This document shows positions 21,577 to 35,432 of a stretch of 64,000 nt of DNA, in pieces. The stretch covers positions 52,552 to 116,551 of the forward strand of contig QNGE01002382.1 of assembly GCA_008508345.1 (NCBI GenBank), given 5' to 3'. The position numbers and the translations under genes were made by a program. Origin of the DNA: Paragonimus westermani. Lineage: Eukaryota > Platyhelminthes > Trematoda > Plagiorchiida > Troglotrematidae. The notes beneath the pieces were generated by a model that was not told the origin of the DNA, searched no databases, and saw only the letters and a program-made list of their open reading frames with translations. Position 1 is the stretch's first letter, and every line of letters starts with the position of its first letter.

Positions 21577-24500
21577 TGCTGGAAAGCAGAGAAGCAATGC
21601 TGCAAGGTGAAGAGATGAGAAGAGAGATGAGAAGGGGTTTCTGTGGTTAATAAAAGCATGTTGGGATGAGTAAACTGGTGCAACTGACCGGAGGCTTTCA
21701 GTACCTTTATGACTTTTACTATGAATCACAAAACCCAAGTTTTGCAAAATGCATGCGGATGGGGTGTGGCCTTGCTCATATGAAAACTGCAATGAAACTC
21801 GTTCATGTCAGTGTAGTTGTTGAGAGAGTAACAAAGCCGAGGAAACCTGCTCTTAGATCACTCTAACGCGTAATAAAGATCATCTTGCCGAATTTTGGCA
21901 TCAGTGATTAGCCCAAGTCTAATTGTGGAGCAAGCTCAGTCTGGTTAGGGGACCAATTTGCGTACAACACTGAGTTGTTCATGGCCACTTTCACGTGACG
22001 CATTGCCACGGTTTAGGTCAAAATGTGCAACTCGATATACGCGGTCACCGGAACACACACTTCTGTGACACTTTGTCACCATTGTCAATCCTTCAAGTCC
22101 GGTCAAAAAATACACCAAATGACCGCTTCTCTTCGGAAATAAGATGACCAGATTGTACGATCGTATAAGCAGAAACCACGAAGATGTCGGGGTGTTCAGT
22201 TTATCTCTGAAAATCGAAGTCATTTTTTAACTCATAAGAGCGATGAGGTTGATCAGAAGTTACTGTGGCTCGAGTCACTGTTCGCCACAATAGTGATATG
22301 GAGTGGCCTAAATAATAGTGAAAAAGAAAAATGAATAAACTAAGGCTAAGAAGAGCAACCGAAAACGATATGCAGATATGTTAATGGTCGCGTATCGGGT
22401 GGCGTTCCTAACCAGCGGTTTGAGTTATGACGACAGCCTCAACTGGACAGGCGACACACCTGGTTTTCGCCGATAGGAAAGGCATACAATGCTTGTACGC
22501 GTTCCCTTGTGTCTTATGGTTCGGAAATATGATCTCTCTGTGACAAGAGTAGCAAGAAACTTGGTGTATTTGAACATCGCTGTCCCCGCTAATTAGTTGA
22601 ACGCAAGTGTGATGACCACGTGAGCAATAGGGTCTTAAACCAGCACGTGCTTGTGAACGTCCGGGATGTACGACCAACTAGTTATCTAATTATCTCACAG
22701 TCTATGGTGATTTGGTCATGTGCTCTACACGCCCATTAAACGTTTGTTGCATGGGACCTTATATGCTAAGGCTTCAAACACTTGATTAGAACCGTGTGAT
22801 GATCAAACAACTGTGTAGTAGTGACATATGGAAGCTCCGATTGTTCCACTGAGTAAGATAGGCAGAGGTGGCCTGCTCGGTTAGGTTTCTCTTGCTAAAC
22901 TGAAATCGTTGGATAAAGACGTTATCTGAGATGGCTTATTTAATTGAGTTTCCCAGTGTTCAATCTTCCTCTTGAGGATAGTCCACGTCAGAGTTAAGGT
23001 GGACAGCGACTAGGGCCACAATACTCTTCGGTCGTGTTTGTGATCATTGCAGAGGATTTGACTTGGAAAAGGTGTAAAAAAGTAAGCTTTATAGTGACGG
23101 GTTTCACATCGTTGCGAAGACAACCAAAAAGCTCATCAATTAAATCCAAAAGATCGGCAGCACTGTTGAACACTTTAAAGATCCAAATTCAAATTCAATC
23201 CGATGGCAAGAGAGGTAATTCCATCTTTCGCTTCTCAATTCTGTCTTCCTGCCCTCTTTAAACATTCAAACGATTTATAGATATTTTACACTCAACCGTA
23301 CTCTCACACTCTGAACACCCCATGCAACTTATGTCAACAGCCATCTATGTCGACAAAAAATAAACTTGTTATTTTGCCTTTTGGGAATATGTGTTAATCT
23401 AATACTATAAATTGAACCAACATACCCTGGACTAATCGTTCTTGGGTAAGAGTGACAATGGATAGCGCCCCGTAGGGAGAATCTGTTCTACGATCAGAAG
23501 TGTAAAATAACGGTTATGCAACAATAAGTAGCGTTGCTACTGAAAACAATGGGTAACTTAGTATACGAAAAGCATTACGAAATTTGGATGAGGTCTACAG
23601 ATGAAGGGAACAGTCCCCTTCGGAGGTCACCCAGTCCTACGGAGATCGAAGAAACAGTCTCTTCCGAAGGTCATTTGGTATTCGTAAAACCAACCAATAC
23701 CAAGACTTCCAAAACCACATTCAGAAGGCAATTCCATGTGTTTATTGTATGAAATGGGTAGAGATACTTTGTTAACTGCAGTTTATTACCCATCTCCTTT
23801 GGTTATCATTCATCTGCCTTCTTTCTCTTCAGTCTGTCAGCTGTCCCACAAGGGCGCTATATAGTCGTTTAACCATCCTACAAACATCTTCGTTGAAGTT
23901 AATGCTGCGGTAACAAAATGGAATTTGCCTCGGTCCATCTCAATAGGTTATGCTTCCTTCCAATCGAAGTGTTGCCATGCACCGAACCGTATCCGAGAGC
24001 TGTACATTTACTCTCAAGTACGGTGTCCGTGCTTGCTCACAGTACTTTGGTTGCAGATACATACAGTACGGTACATAGAGGCCTATACCTCACCTTTCCT
24101 GCTGGGGGGTGTAATTTTACGCACGACGAATATTTTTCCGGTCAAAGCAGCAGAAACGCTATCCGAGAGGGTGTGCCGCAATCAGTAACGTACCTGTATC
24201 CATAGCACTTCTAGTTCTCCCACTTAGTCCTCCATTAAATTTCAACCTTTTTAGTAGAGATTTCTTCCAGACAGTTCCACTCCACTGCTGAGATGAGCGG
24301 CGGCCCGAACCACAATACCTTTCAGTCAAGCTCTTGGTAGCTATGATGATGATGATGAGCAACATAAGAAACACAGCCGGTAGTCAAACGGCACTCACAA
24401 ATTCTCCTGTTTTCTTTACTTTTCCTTACCGCACTCCCTTAAAAGCTGGCTCCTATACCTACATTGTATAGTAACTGTCAGCCGCTAGTGCTCCGGATTC

Positions 24501-27500
24501 AGTTATTTGACCACCCCGATATTCGGATGACTAATTGGAGCTGGCATCCTTCCGCAAGAGAGCCAACTAACTTGAGAGTATAGGTAAATAGAAAGCACTC
24601 CGACTTAAGACGAACCGACGAATCTCCCACGTGTGTAAGAAAGATCAGTGGACCAAGTGCCTGCTCTGTGGGATCCTGTTGAGTTAGAGTCTAACTTTGG
24701 TCATACCATCGTTGATCCGTAATTCCATGGTGCAACCAGACCAACTGAGTTATACCGTGGGGTAAAAAATTAGCCAGAATTGAACGTAATTGATAGGGTC
24801 ATATTTTTTCTCCGGAACAATGAAATTAACATCCACTACCTCAGCTTCATCCAAGGGGTCGGTAATTTTCTCAGACAAATGAGAAGGTTTGTAAAACACG
24901 GACCACCCATCAAAAATACGTATTATCTGAGGCTAATCAAACAGTACTAAGTAAGACAACCACACGGTCGTTTTCTCATTACTCCTCGCAGTAATTTGCA
25001 CGGCGTGATCGCCACACGTTCCGGTCGATGGTTAGAATTATCAGCCCTTTCGTCGTATAATGTCAAAAACATAGCACTTTTCCTGCCATTCTGAGGCAAT
25101 TTTATATCCAGCATTTGGATGGGCAGTGCCGTGAAAAGCACGGTCACCATGATTCCACATTACTGAGAATGCATTGGACAAGTGTGGATAGGCTCGACTC
25201 CCATCCAAGAGTTGATCAAGAAGTTTCCCCGAACAGCAGTTGAACTGTGATTCCAACAGGTACCAAGTTAAGATAGATTGACAGCGTTTGAAGACAAACG
25301 GTATATTTTCAGCAGTGTTTAAAAGTATAAGGAGTACTTCGATATAGCCTAGTCCGAGTTCAGAGACAGCAATTAAGGGGAATGGAAAATTGTAAGACAG
25401 ACTCACACACACTCAAAATTACTCGAATATGTACCGAGAATAACGTGCGTAAAACTTTCGAACAAATTGGACCACACTCGGAAGTGGGCAAACGGAACGA
25501 TTCTGCCGACTGTGGGGATAGACGAACCGTTAAGAAGGTGCAAAAACCCGCAGAGTGCATTTCGTTGCATGACCGAAGAAAGTGGTAGAGTTCATATTAG
25601 GTATGCTATGGCAGGCGTATACAGAGGCAGGCATATGGAGCAAGCGAAGGAAAGTGTGCGGTTGTAGTCGGCATTCTTAGGGAAGACACGATTTTTGGTC
25701 ACTATAGGACGGACAAGTGATTGGTCAACAGGATGTGGGTGGTGGAGAAAGAGATGTGAGTAGATAACGATGGATGCGACTGACGTTTGGATGTGACTAA
25801 TGTAATAGTTAGTTCTACTGAAGTATGTGTGCATGTCGAGCCATTAGCCACATTCACCTGGTCGCAATGTATCGACGTGGCAAATCGCACACGGAACACA
25901 TGGTCGCTTATCAACCTGTGAACTGGAGGTTGGCATGTACCCACTATAACACCACAATTGTTTGAATTACGCAGCGCATTCCATTATAATCGATTACAGT
26001 TAATCTGAACTGACGTGGTTTCTTCAAAAATACGAGATGGACTTTGAGAGTTGAGCATACTTATATACACATATGCCCAAAGGCATTTTCATTCAACTAG
26101 GTGTATTTTATAATTTGTTGTAAACAATGACACGACAGAAACAAGAATTCACTCTTAACCGTCTCAACAATAAACAGGATCCGTGAATAAAATTGTTGTA
26201 AGCTCAGTGAACTATACTCCGGACCATGCGACATCAATGAGTTGGTGACAGCAATAGGAAGCAGTCTCTGAGTTTTTTCGTACCTCAAGAAACTGAATCA
26301 CGAGGACAGAGAAGATGAACCTGGAATCTAAAATAGGTGCAGTATCTGAACTACGGAAAGACAAATCCATCCAAACTAAGCTTAAAAGTGGCCAAAGAAT
26401 CTCCGGGGACAATATTACCGAGCATACGGTTCTAAACTGCAAAGGCGCAATAAGAAAAACCTAAGCTAACATTCTAATCGACCGTGCTGAGGTTACAGCT
26501 TGACAGCATGACCACTTAAAACGATATCTGTAACGGTGCAAAGAGAATCTCTACACAGGTGGATGACAGGCTTGATGAATGGGAAAGTGAGCAAACAGAT
26601 CACTCCACAGTCTTCGAAACTCAAGGGAGTGCATACTGAATCAATCAAGTCTTACGTCACAGGACTGCGTGCAATCCTAGGATGGCCCATGTGGCACTAC
26701 CTTGGACAGCCTCAAGTATGACCGTATTCTTCTGGAAACAACGAGTCCAGAACACAGTGTTATTCTCAAGATAAGATAGAACGAAGTCACTGCATAGAGG
26801 CATAAGGTACAAGAGGTGAGATTGGCTAAAGCATTGCTCGGGGAACGTAAACTTCCTGTCGGCTGCCTTAGTATTAGCTTCTATCCGCGTTGAGTTGGAG
26901 TATTCGAAACGAATGTTCCTAAGTAGCTCTCAGCAGATACAGACTGAAGATTATTACCACTGAGTTGGTAATTGGTGCTAAAGGTTCAACAAGTGTGTAT
27001 TTCCCTGCGCTTTTCGACAATGAACTTGATAAGAATGGTCTGAAGCCTGCGAACAGTGTTTTAATCACGCTGCAGATGAGCATAAACTTCCGGAATTTTT
27101 ATGGTACTTCAGAACATGATATCATCAGCAAATAGTAACAGGGGGAGGAAGGTGAAGACGTTGTATCCTTTACATGAATGAAAAAGAGAAGAAAGCCGAG
27201 TCTAAACCTCTGAGAAGTTGCGTGAAACACCCAATTAGAGTCGGGAAATCAGAAATTGATGTGAACACGATACCAGCAACTGGAAAGGTGGGAGTGAGGC
27301 GACTGTGGTAGACCGCCACACACGTCAAGTTTGTGTGATTTGTCGAGCAACGCAATGTGGTTTACCCGATTGCGCACTCCAGAAAAAATAAGGTGTAACA
27401 GCCATTTCTGCGCCATGATGGGTTAACAGCATCCAGTGATAAGGGGGTCAACCAGGGATTTCTTGCATATATGCGCCCTCTACATACCCCGTGCTGGACA

Positions 27501-30500
27501 TCAGAAAGTTTTCGGCGAACAAGCAGCTAAAATAACAACTTACACAGGCGCTTTGGATGCACCGTCAAGAACAGCGATTTGTTTGTAAGGGGTGCGCAGA
27601 TTAAGGCGGTTGCCTATAATTATAGACTAGGCAATTCAAACGCCAACTCTTGAAAACAAAACCCTGTTCAAAAAAATTGGTGGGCGAGATGTTCAGAAGG
27701 CTATCAAGTCAACTGGCATCGCCAGATAAGATAAGACAGATTCCATCCTATCCAGAGAAACTATCCTCAAGATTATGCAACCTGATAAGTAAAGACAAGG
27801 CGATGTCTGATGGGAATTTTCCATCTGGAAGAAAGATGACTGGGATGGTGATCAGTGGCATGGAAGGTGACGAGGAAGTAGTGTATTTCGAAGAAGGTTG
27901 AAAGACAGAGGGTGGTGAAGTACGTCAAATAGCCCATTGGTTGAGTTAAACAATCTTATGGAACACTAGATGGACTCCGGTATTGCGGGAAGTTGAACAG
28001 CATTTAGTGAGGTTTGGGTGTGAAGAGCTGTTCTGCCAGTTTTGCTAGAAGTTCTATCAGTATGATGTAGAAACATGTTTTTGACTACCAGTTCGGAGTC
28101 TAGATGAGACGAAAAGAGCGAGGCTTTATTAAGTGAAGTGATTATCAACTTCGTTCATTCGACTTATCAGGCAAACCATGAGAGCTAACTTGCAAGTATT
28201 TCAAAGAGCTAATACCGAAACAGCGCGCACAAACCGGACCAGGCAAAGAGCGTTTCTCGTTCATTTGGCATTGTGATGGTTCACCAGCTCTGGCTGAATC
28301 GGCTGGGACCCACTTTTTGTTTCCATTTGAGTTGCAGCTCTGAATACTAAAACATCTAACAAAAAGAACCATAAAACGATCAGCGCGACCCGATCAATCT
28401 GAAGCTACCCTCTGTTGACTCGTTTGAGTGAAAGGATATCCCCCTGGGGAGACAAAATTAATATCAACTGGGTCCCTGGGTGAATGCGAATCTCAGAACT
28501 CGCCGGCCCGTGTCTTTCCTGGGGATAAAGGTCGAGGTAGGTGGAGGATTTGTTGAACTAGGATGCTATCCAACACCACGGCATGGTTGAGACCCTGTTC
28601 CGAGGCATAATCAGATATCTCATAACACCCCTAATTATGATCCCATGATTGGCGGAAGGAAGGGACCTTCGCTCTAAATTGCTTTCGCCTCTGACGTTCT
28701 CCTAACGGAAAATCTGGATATATGGAAGCATCCGCGTGTGACCGTAGCTTGGAGACAACCGGAGAGATTGACTCTATAGGTTTTCGTAATGAGTTGCGGG
28801 CCAAACGGACTTTGCTGACGAGATACGAGCCAACTTTCCTAGCTATCTAGTGATGGAGAAAGAAGAAGTCAAAAAATTTATATTTTGGCGCAGGGAACCA
28901 CACTCATCACCATGTTTTGGTGGAATTCCCTGGCAACCTACAAGGTTCTGTACCTTTTTTCCCTCTAAAAGCGTGTGCCTTGGTCAGAGTAGACGCATGC
29001 GACAAACACCGTCGAACGGTCAGTGGAAAGCCTGGTCCCCTGAAGACGAAATTCTTGTTAATTGTACAGGGGTGAACATGTTGATGCTACAGCCAACAAG
29101 TCAAAAAGAACCCCACGAATCGTAAGTTGAGTGAATAGTCCCACACATGGCACTTGTTACCACTCGCTGCAAGCGGTGCAGTGCATAGCTTGATGACATG
29201 TTCGGTGTTCCACAGATTATGAATCGCAGCTCAACTGATGAGAACTGATAAATACTCAAAAGAAACGACAAACTCCGTAAAATGGCCGAAACGCTAGTAA
29301 AATAACCTGATACACACCGTATCTACTTTTTCGCAGGAAATAATGGCTGCACCAGCATAAGTTCGTCAAATTTTTCACGAGGCGGCTCACTGGGTTTTCA
29401 ATGAGTTTATCCCGGGACCATGTATGTTATACAGAATGGTGAGAATTCATTTGAATGAACTATAGTTCATTTGGCGAAGTATACTTCACACATCGTCATG
29501 TTCACAGGAAGTGACTCCTAACACAAATGCATGGTGTATTGTTGAACAAGAAATTCGCTGTTTTGGAGGAAGTGCCATCACAAGACTGAAACATATTCAA
29601 AAAATAATAGAATGCAACACATAAATATACGCAAATTAAATCGTCTGTTAACCCGACGCAGTCGACTCTCGCTTAGTTCAGCACCGTGGATCCGCTAGCA
29701 GCTCCTTTTACACTAGTGTATAGGACGTAGTTTCATAGCTATGAAACGATTTACGCCCGTGTGACTATAGATTATGCGGTCTAAGCCACCTAGGGAAGTT
29801 TAACAGGTAAGCTCACGAAAGGATGATACACATACTATTAATAATGATGATTCGAAGATTACCAAATTACATAACACATGACGAACAGAAAGTTCGCAAT
29901 AGGGTGGCGAAAACACGTGACAAATCCAAAACCAGCGCTTAAATTATTGGGGTTGACGTGTGGCCAGGATAAACAAAATGTTTCACCTGGGTGTCATTTT
30001 CGGGTGACAACGGCAGAAGGTAAAATGTCCAAGTGCCTCGTGTCTTAGTATAATAGATAACGAGGTTAGTCACGATGGACCTAGAATCGAGAAGATATGA
30101 TACGTGAAGTCGGGAAGTGTAGCGTGTAACAGAGTGGAAGAACCGAGGAACTGGGTCCCTCTGAAGTACGGGGACACAGCAGATGTCCAACATAGTAAAA
30201 AAGCTGACAACCTTGAGTTAGAAGCAGAGTAAGTTGTGCACATAACTTACACAACCGGAAACTCCAATGCCGTCAACCATACCGCAGCTAACTGCGTTGG
30301 ATAAGGACGAATCGACAAAAAATGAATCACAGAGCAACCGTCAGGCTGTTAAAACAAACGTCCCGTAGCATCATCACAACTTTTGAAAGAGTGAACGATT
30401 CATTAGTAACTGAGCGACACAACCAAAATACTACAAAACATTCAAGGATATCTTATTTTGTTAAACAGATTGGGAATAGCACAACGTTACCAGCAAGTTG

Positions 30501-32145
30501 TAATACTCTACATTTTACCCATTTGGGAACTCCGGACGAAATAGCTTACCACAAAAGCTAGACCTTTGACTGCTTATGGAAATTTTCCAACCTGGAAAAT
30601 AAACTGCTCCACAAGCACAAGAAAAATACATGATCATTCGGACAAAAAACACTTGAGGGCCGTATCTTGATCAATCGAAAGTCAGCTGTACGCAAACCAT
30701 TTGATGGGGAGGAAATTCCGTGAAGTTGATCGCTCAACTGTTTTCCATACTATATCAACAGAACCGTTGTACAAAAGACAAAATGTACTGTGATTCGTTA
30801 TTACATACATTTGTGATTATCATGTCTAGAAAACTAAATGTTCAGCTGAGTCCGGTTGACTCAACCAATGAAAAGCACCTGGGTGTGCAGCATGCTTCCA
30901 GAACAGTAGTTTCTTTTTCCAGTTGACTTTTACCATAAAAAACACTACGATCAGGCACGTGCAACAAATGATGATAAGATTGTAATTGAAGCGTTTTGGT
31001 ATACGTGCTACTTATAATCTTCACCTCCTTCCATTGGTAATCCGATAGGAATAACTTTCAACAGCGCAACAGAATATTGGCGCCATGAACACCAGTCAGT
31101 GGCTGAGTGGAAAATATATCTTTCAGTGGTCGGTAGACAACGCCGGCTAATCTGTTCTAGCATGAAGTTTACATGAGCATCACGCGAGTTAGAAACAATG
31201 CAATAGAGTGAACGGAACCGAATCCTGAGGGTTATCATCCAGCCAATTCCTTCCTACTTGATCGGTACATTAAAAGTTCACCCAGTCTTATGCTAACACG
31301 TTTCGAAATTCGTGACGAGAAAACTGTGAGTCAGCAAACGTACTTTATTCGTTGACTAACTCACCGTAAGCAAGCGGACCTCAATGCAACGAGTAAAAGC
31401 TTTAGGGATTTGGATGTGACAAAACCCCTAACACAACAGCACGACAGTCTCCAGAGTAGAAGTATGTCAGCCGTAACTCCACCCAACCTTCAAAATTCAA
31501 ATAAACGTCTGGTCGATTAAGCGACACTCCTGAGGACAATGGTTAAAACTTTGTTATTGTAGTGAACGTAGCAAAGTGTTTGGATTTATCGGAATCATGA
31601 TGTTACTGTAGAAATGATTGCCGTGGACCACTGCTTGAACAAGTGGGGATTTGTGGGTTGTGACTCGGAGATGGATTGATGTGAACATAGTCCCTTATTT
31701 GCAATCCCTTTACTGCGTGAAATTGTATGAAGCCCGAAGTTGGAATACGCTCGGTGAAGCCGTGTATCGTTCAGCTCGTGCCCGCCAGTCTAGACGCGAT
31801 GTTGCGTTGTTTTTGTTCCAAACCCCTCCTTATGTTATCATGTGTTGGAGGGCTTGGTGGCTTTTTGGCTTGACAGTGGTGGTGACTCATGACAGTATCA
31901 AACCATGCGCGTGTGTGGGGAATGCGAGACATGTCGGTACAGACAGCAGGTGTGTCGGGTGATCAGGGCTTGCTAGCCGTGCCAGATGCACAGTGAGTAA
32001 ACACGGCTGTTTATATGATCGCTTCACAGTTCGGAATGTGGGCTAAACGATTGCCGCACGTCAAGCCGCGTCCGGTAATCAAACACCATGTGCTAACACG
32101 GTTAATAGTGCAAACAAACAAAATATAAAAATGCGTCACTTACAA

Positions 32146-32165
32146 GTGTCCCATCAATGGGACAC
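32146..32165. repeat. Perfect 9-bp inverted repeat with 2-base loop
   Basis: GTGTCCCAT and ATGGGACAC face each other across CA. It is short but perfect. No T run follows, so it is not an obvious terminator. It could be a protein-binding palindrome or chance. Confidence 0.6.
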
Positions 32166-32537
32166 CTACGAGCTAACGTGGCCATCTGTTACAGTATAAG
32201 TCGCTTTGCTACATTTTGCCCACGTTTTAACGTGGCAGTGGTCATCCTCCTGAAGGTGTTCATCAGACTCTCACTTTTGAGTGATAGTTTAGTATAAACA
32301 GCTGTTTAAGAACTTCTACATTCGGATTTTCCGTAGGAGTCAGTCCGCCGTATTTTCGAATGAGACTGACTTAGTCGTCCGTGGGTGACGCGGCGAAGAC
32401 GAAACGCTGTTTCACCCGCTGTAAGCAAATACCGACCACAGGTCACAGTGTCCATATCGCTTTTTCTTCTAAAGTCTTGATGAACGCCAACAGCTCACAT
32501 GTTCTCAAGTATCTCGAGGCACTGTTGATCATCTGTC

Positions 32538-32574
32538 GACAGCTGGTTCTATGCACATAGAACAACTGGCTGTC
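32538..32574. repeat. Imperfect hairpin
   Basis: The arm GACAGC...TTCTATG (32,538-32,553) pairs with CATAGAA...GCTGTC (32,556-32,574) around a two-base loop, with a three-base bulge. It lies 370 bases from the perfect palindrome at 32,146. No coding context is recognised. Confidence 0.5.
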
Positions 32575-33509
32575 AACCTTCGTTTATCGTGGATTTAGCC
32601 GCCAGTACAACTCACGATACAGCCTGGTTGATACTTTTGAATTATTCGTTTAAGTCTTGTCAGTTTTGTTTTCACGTTAGTCACTCGTTAACGACTGACG
32701 ACTGTGTGCAAAATATACCCCTGTCGTGATCTGTGTCTACCGATTATTCTAGTCACTTGGCTCAAAGAGACTCAGCGTTTCGAAATTCCCACGATTTATC
32801 CGAGTCTTACAGTACACCAGGGTACACACATTCGTATAAGTATGTGTACTCTGAGAGTGTTGTTTCATTTTTGCCTTGTCTTGATTATTTAGGAAAATAT
32901 GCTCTTTCAGAAACACGCATAAAACGTATTATCATGGCTCATCGCAGAACTTCACACAAGTTCAAGTGGACATATTCAGGTTATGCGTGGCTGTAATACT
33001 GTTGGAATGTCTAGAAGAAATAATGCAGGTTTACTGGGTCTCGCCTTTGTTCAACCTGATTTAGTTGAGCCGATATAAAAGTTCAAACACATCCATGAAT
33101 CTTTTACTACTGTGGTTCAAGTTTTGTTTCTTGCAAGTTCTGGATGGCATATTCAGGTTATCCGATATGAACAAGCAAATGGCTGTAGCATGATTGGAGT
33201 CCTCAGGGGGGATACTGTGACTTTTTGTTTCAATTCTGATCTATCTCGGTTATTTACAGAAATATGCCGTTCCCTACCAATATCCACAAATTCGTCTTGT
33301 ATCAAGTTTTTCCTTTCCTTTCTCTCCCTCTTGATTTTCCTTGATCGCCTTCTAACAAATTTGGTTCCTTATGAATTAGATGTCTGGTTTCGCTGAACGA
33401 TTTTGTCGGCAGAATATGTGGACATGTCTAACGAATACTAATGTAAAACGACAATATAATTTGTCTCCCATTTGTGGACCTTCATCTGAACAATAGCTGG
33501 ACGAATTAG

Positions 33510-33699
33510 GGGGCCTTGGAGGTGTCTAAACTGGATGCCGATATCGTTTTTAATGAAACATCTAATAATAGACCGTTTAAGAAATCGTGTCAGAGAGGGA
33601 TTTGGGAAGACATCCGTGGAACTTGGTTTTTGGAGGGGATGGCTGTTTCTGACAGAATGGCCCTTTGTGCAAAATTTCTAGAAAAACTTTGTACGTCAG
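33510..33699 (+). CDS. Candidate host exon with RGTWF motif (DDHD phospholipase-like?)
   Basis: This open segment is 190 bases, bounded by a possible acceptor (gaattag|GGGG) and a possible donor (CAG|gtactg). The frame contains IRGTWFLEG followed about 15 residues later by KFLEKL. The string RGTWF followed by an acidic LE/IE helix is a feature I associate with the region upstream of the DDHD domain in PA-PLA1/SEC23IP-type phospholipases. No lipase motif or neighbouring exon was found. The resemblance is short and could be chance. Confidence 0.25.
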
Positions 33700-35286
33700 G
33701 TACTGCTTGAACGGTGAGCAGATATTTTGCCTGCTTTCTCGTGGAAGACAATGAGGAAACGTGAAAAGTAGGAAATGGTTGGTTTTAGGGTAATTCGGGG
33801 CTAATAACCTTGAGATTGCAGGGTCGAATTACCGGAAAATTCTCAGAAAATACCCAGAAAATTTCGAAGATTTTGTTGGCTGTGAAATTTCTGCCTCGAT
33901 TCTGCGACAAGGCCTGGTGGTAGGTTGTCTTCCCAGGCAGATGGTACGGAAATTGAACGTTCTGGGGCCGTGGTGTATGCTGATATTTTGTTGCATGCCT
34001 TCATGTGTAGCAATATTGCGCCCGACGTTACTAATAACATTGAGTACATTTTTGTAACTTTGTCCAGCGTTCCTGAGGGCAATGATCCGTGGGTGTTTAT
34101 TGCCTAATTTTTGATTACGCAAGTACGCTTAGTGGAATATCATTTAGTTTTCGTAGGACAGTCCCATTTCACGACTGTATGCTTGACAGAGACACTGACG
34201 GGGCATTCGGGCTTCCTCATAGCAAGGTCGTGTTGTTCCAACTTCTTTCTTGCGGAACTGTAAGAATGACATTTGTACAGTATCTTCGCCTGGAGGTAAG
34301 CCGATAAAGATCGATTGTACGGGATGCACGGTTTTACGACAGATCCAACCTTGGGTTGACAATTAGATTGTTGTCCGTCTGATGCGAACAGGTAAACTGT
34401 TGAAATGGTTAGTGGACGTGGGGCGTGCTGATTGTTGAAGATGCTAGCAGCAGTCGAGCACCCAGAGAGGTCGCGCCGTTTTGTTGCCTGACTGTGGATT
34501 AATAGAATGGAATGTTGTACGTGGTGAGGTCAGCAGAAAGTGACGAGAGAGAAAGAAAATGACAACGACGGTACATGGGACTGTACATACCCGACTGCCA
34601 GCAGCCACCCTGAGAAATTCCAGTCACCTAGCTTCCTCTTGAGTGAATCGACGGACAGCCCCAGGACAGTCGTCGCTGGAAATGCTTTCCATGTCAAACA
34701 TATTTGGACAGCAGAACTATGCCGTCCACAGAAGAGGCTAGTACGTGTTATGAATACCTTGTACTCATGACCCATTTGACTCACCGTAGCGGCGAGTGTG
34801 AAAAGATTTTTGTTGGGGTGGCTGGGAGGGCATAGGATTTTGTGTCCTAATACAGGTTCGCCTCCCACACACCCGTGGACCAGGTAAAATGTCTCCAGTT
34901 TCGACACGACAAGCGGGGTAGACTCTCATCCCCCTTAGTAGTCTATCTCTGGATAGCTCCTAGAGCACTTAGGCCTTTTTTCCACCCTTGCACATATGTT
35001 TGAAGACTGATTTCCAGTACTGGCCTTACTAATGTTATAGGTGCCTATGGTGTCCATTGAAAAACCTCCGAGAGCCATAATAATCACCGTTATTTTGCTA
35101 GGGGTTTCTTCACTAATAGCAAAATCTTGGTACCAGGAAAGAACTCAGATATATACTAATGGCTAGGGTAGCGTTATCGGAGCGATATGTTGTGTTGTGA
35201 AGGACAGCGTGCACAGTTGTTATGACTGCTAGTCAGCGATATTGCGGACTGGCTAAAGCACAAATACACGAACCACGGACACGTAC
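33700..35286. other. Unassigned sequence between two candidate exons
   Basis: A 125-codon minus frame (34,907-34,530) and plus frames on the opposite strand overlap here without recognisable domains. I see no supported feature. Confidence 0.4.
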
Positions 35287-35432
35287 CATAGAGCGCAAAA
35301 GTATTCAAAACTCCAGAAGAACACAGAAGGCCCTGACCTTCGACCGAGAATGGATCTGATTCAAACATAAGGCAACATAGCAAATCAGCGTCTGCCTGTA
35401 TATATTCTTTTAACAGCTCTAATACATCCCAC
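35287..35432 (-). CDS. Candidate host exon, unknown protein
   Basis: This minus-strand open segment is 146 bases. A pyrimidine-rich tract and acceptor (cctcccatttcac...catttcag|G) precede it, and a strong donor (TATG|gtacgt) follows. The encoded stretch starts WDVLELLKEYIQADADLL and ends VLNTFALY. It reads like a natural helical protein but matches no family I recognise. The first base completes a codon from an upstream exon. No second exon of the same protein was found, so this rests on splice signals and composition only. Confidence 0.38.

Larger units (their letters stand above)
21577..33509. other. Unassigned region right of GPD1
   Basis: This should hold the GPD1 promoter at its left edge and then intergenic or intronic DNA. 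Frames at 25,412-25,041 (minus, 123 codons), 27,650-27,901 and 28,850-29,125 are open but lack motifs I can name. A stretch near 29,950-30,010 resembles the end block of repeat R in reverse orientation (the CACCCAGGTGAAACATTTTG region). Two hairpins near 32.1 and 32.5 kb are listed separately. I see no confident gene here. Confidence 0.4.

Noticed and set aside
34530..34907. 125-codon minus-strand frame
   Set aside because: It has no domain and is overlapped by plus-strand frames. The composition could be chance.
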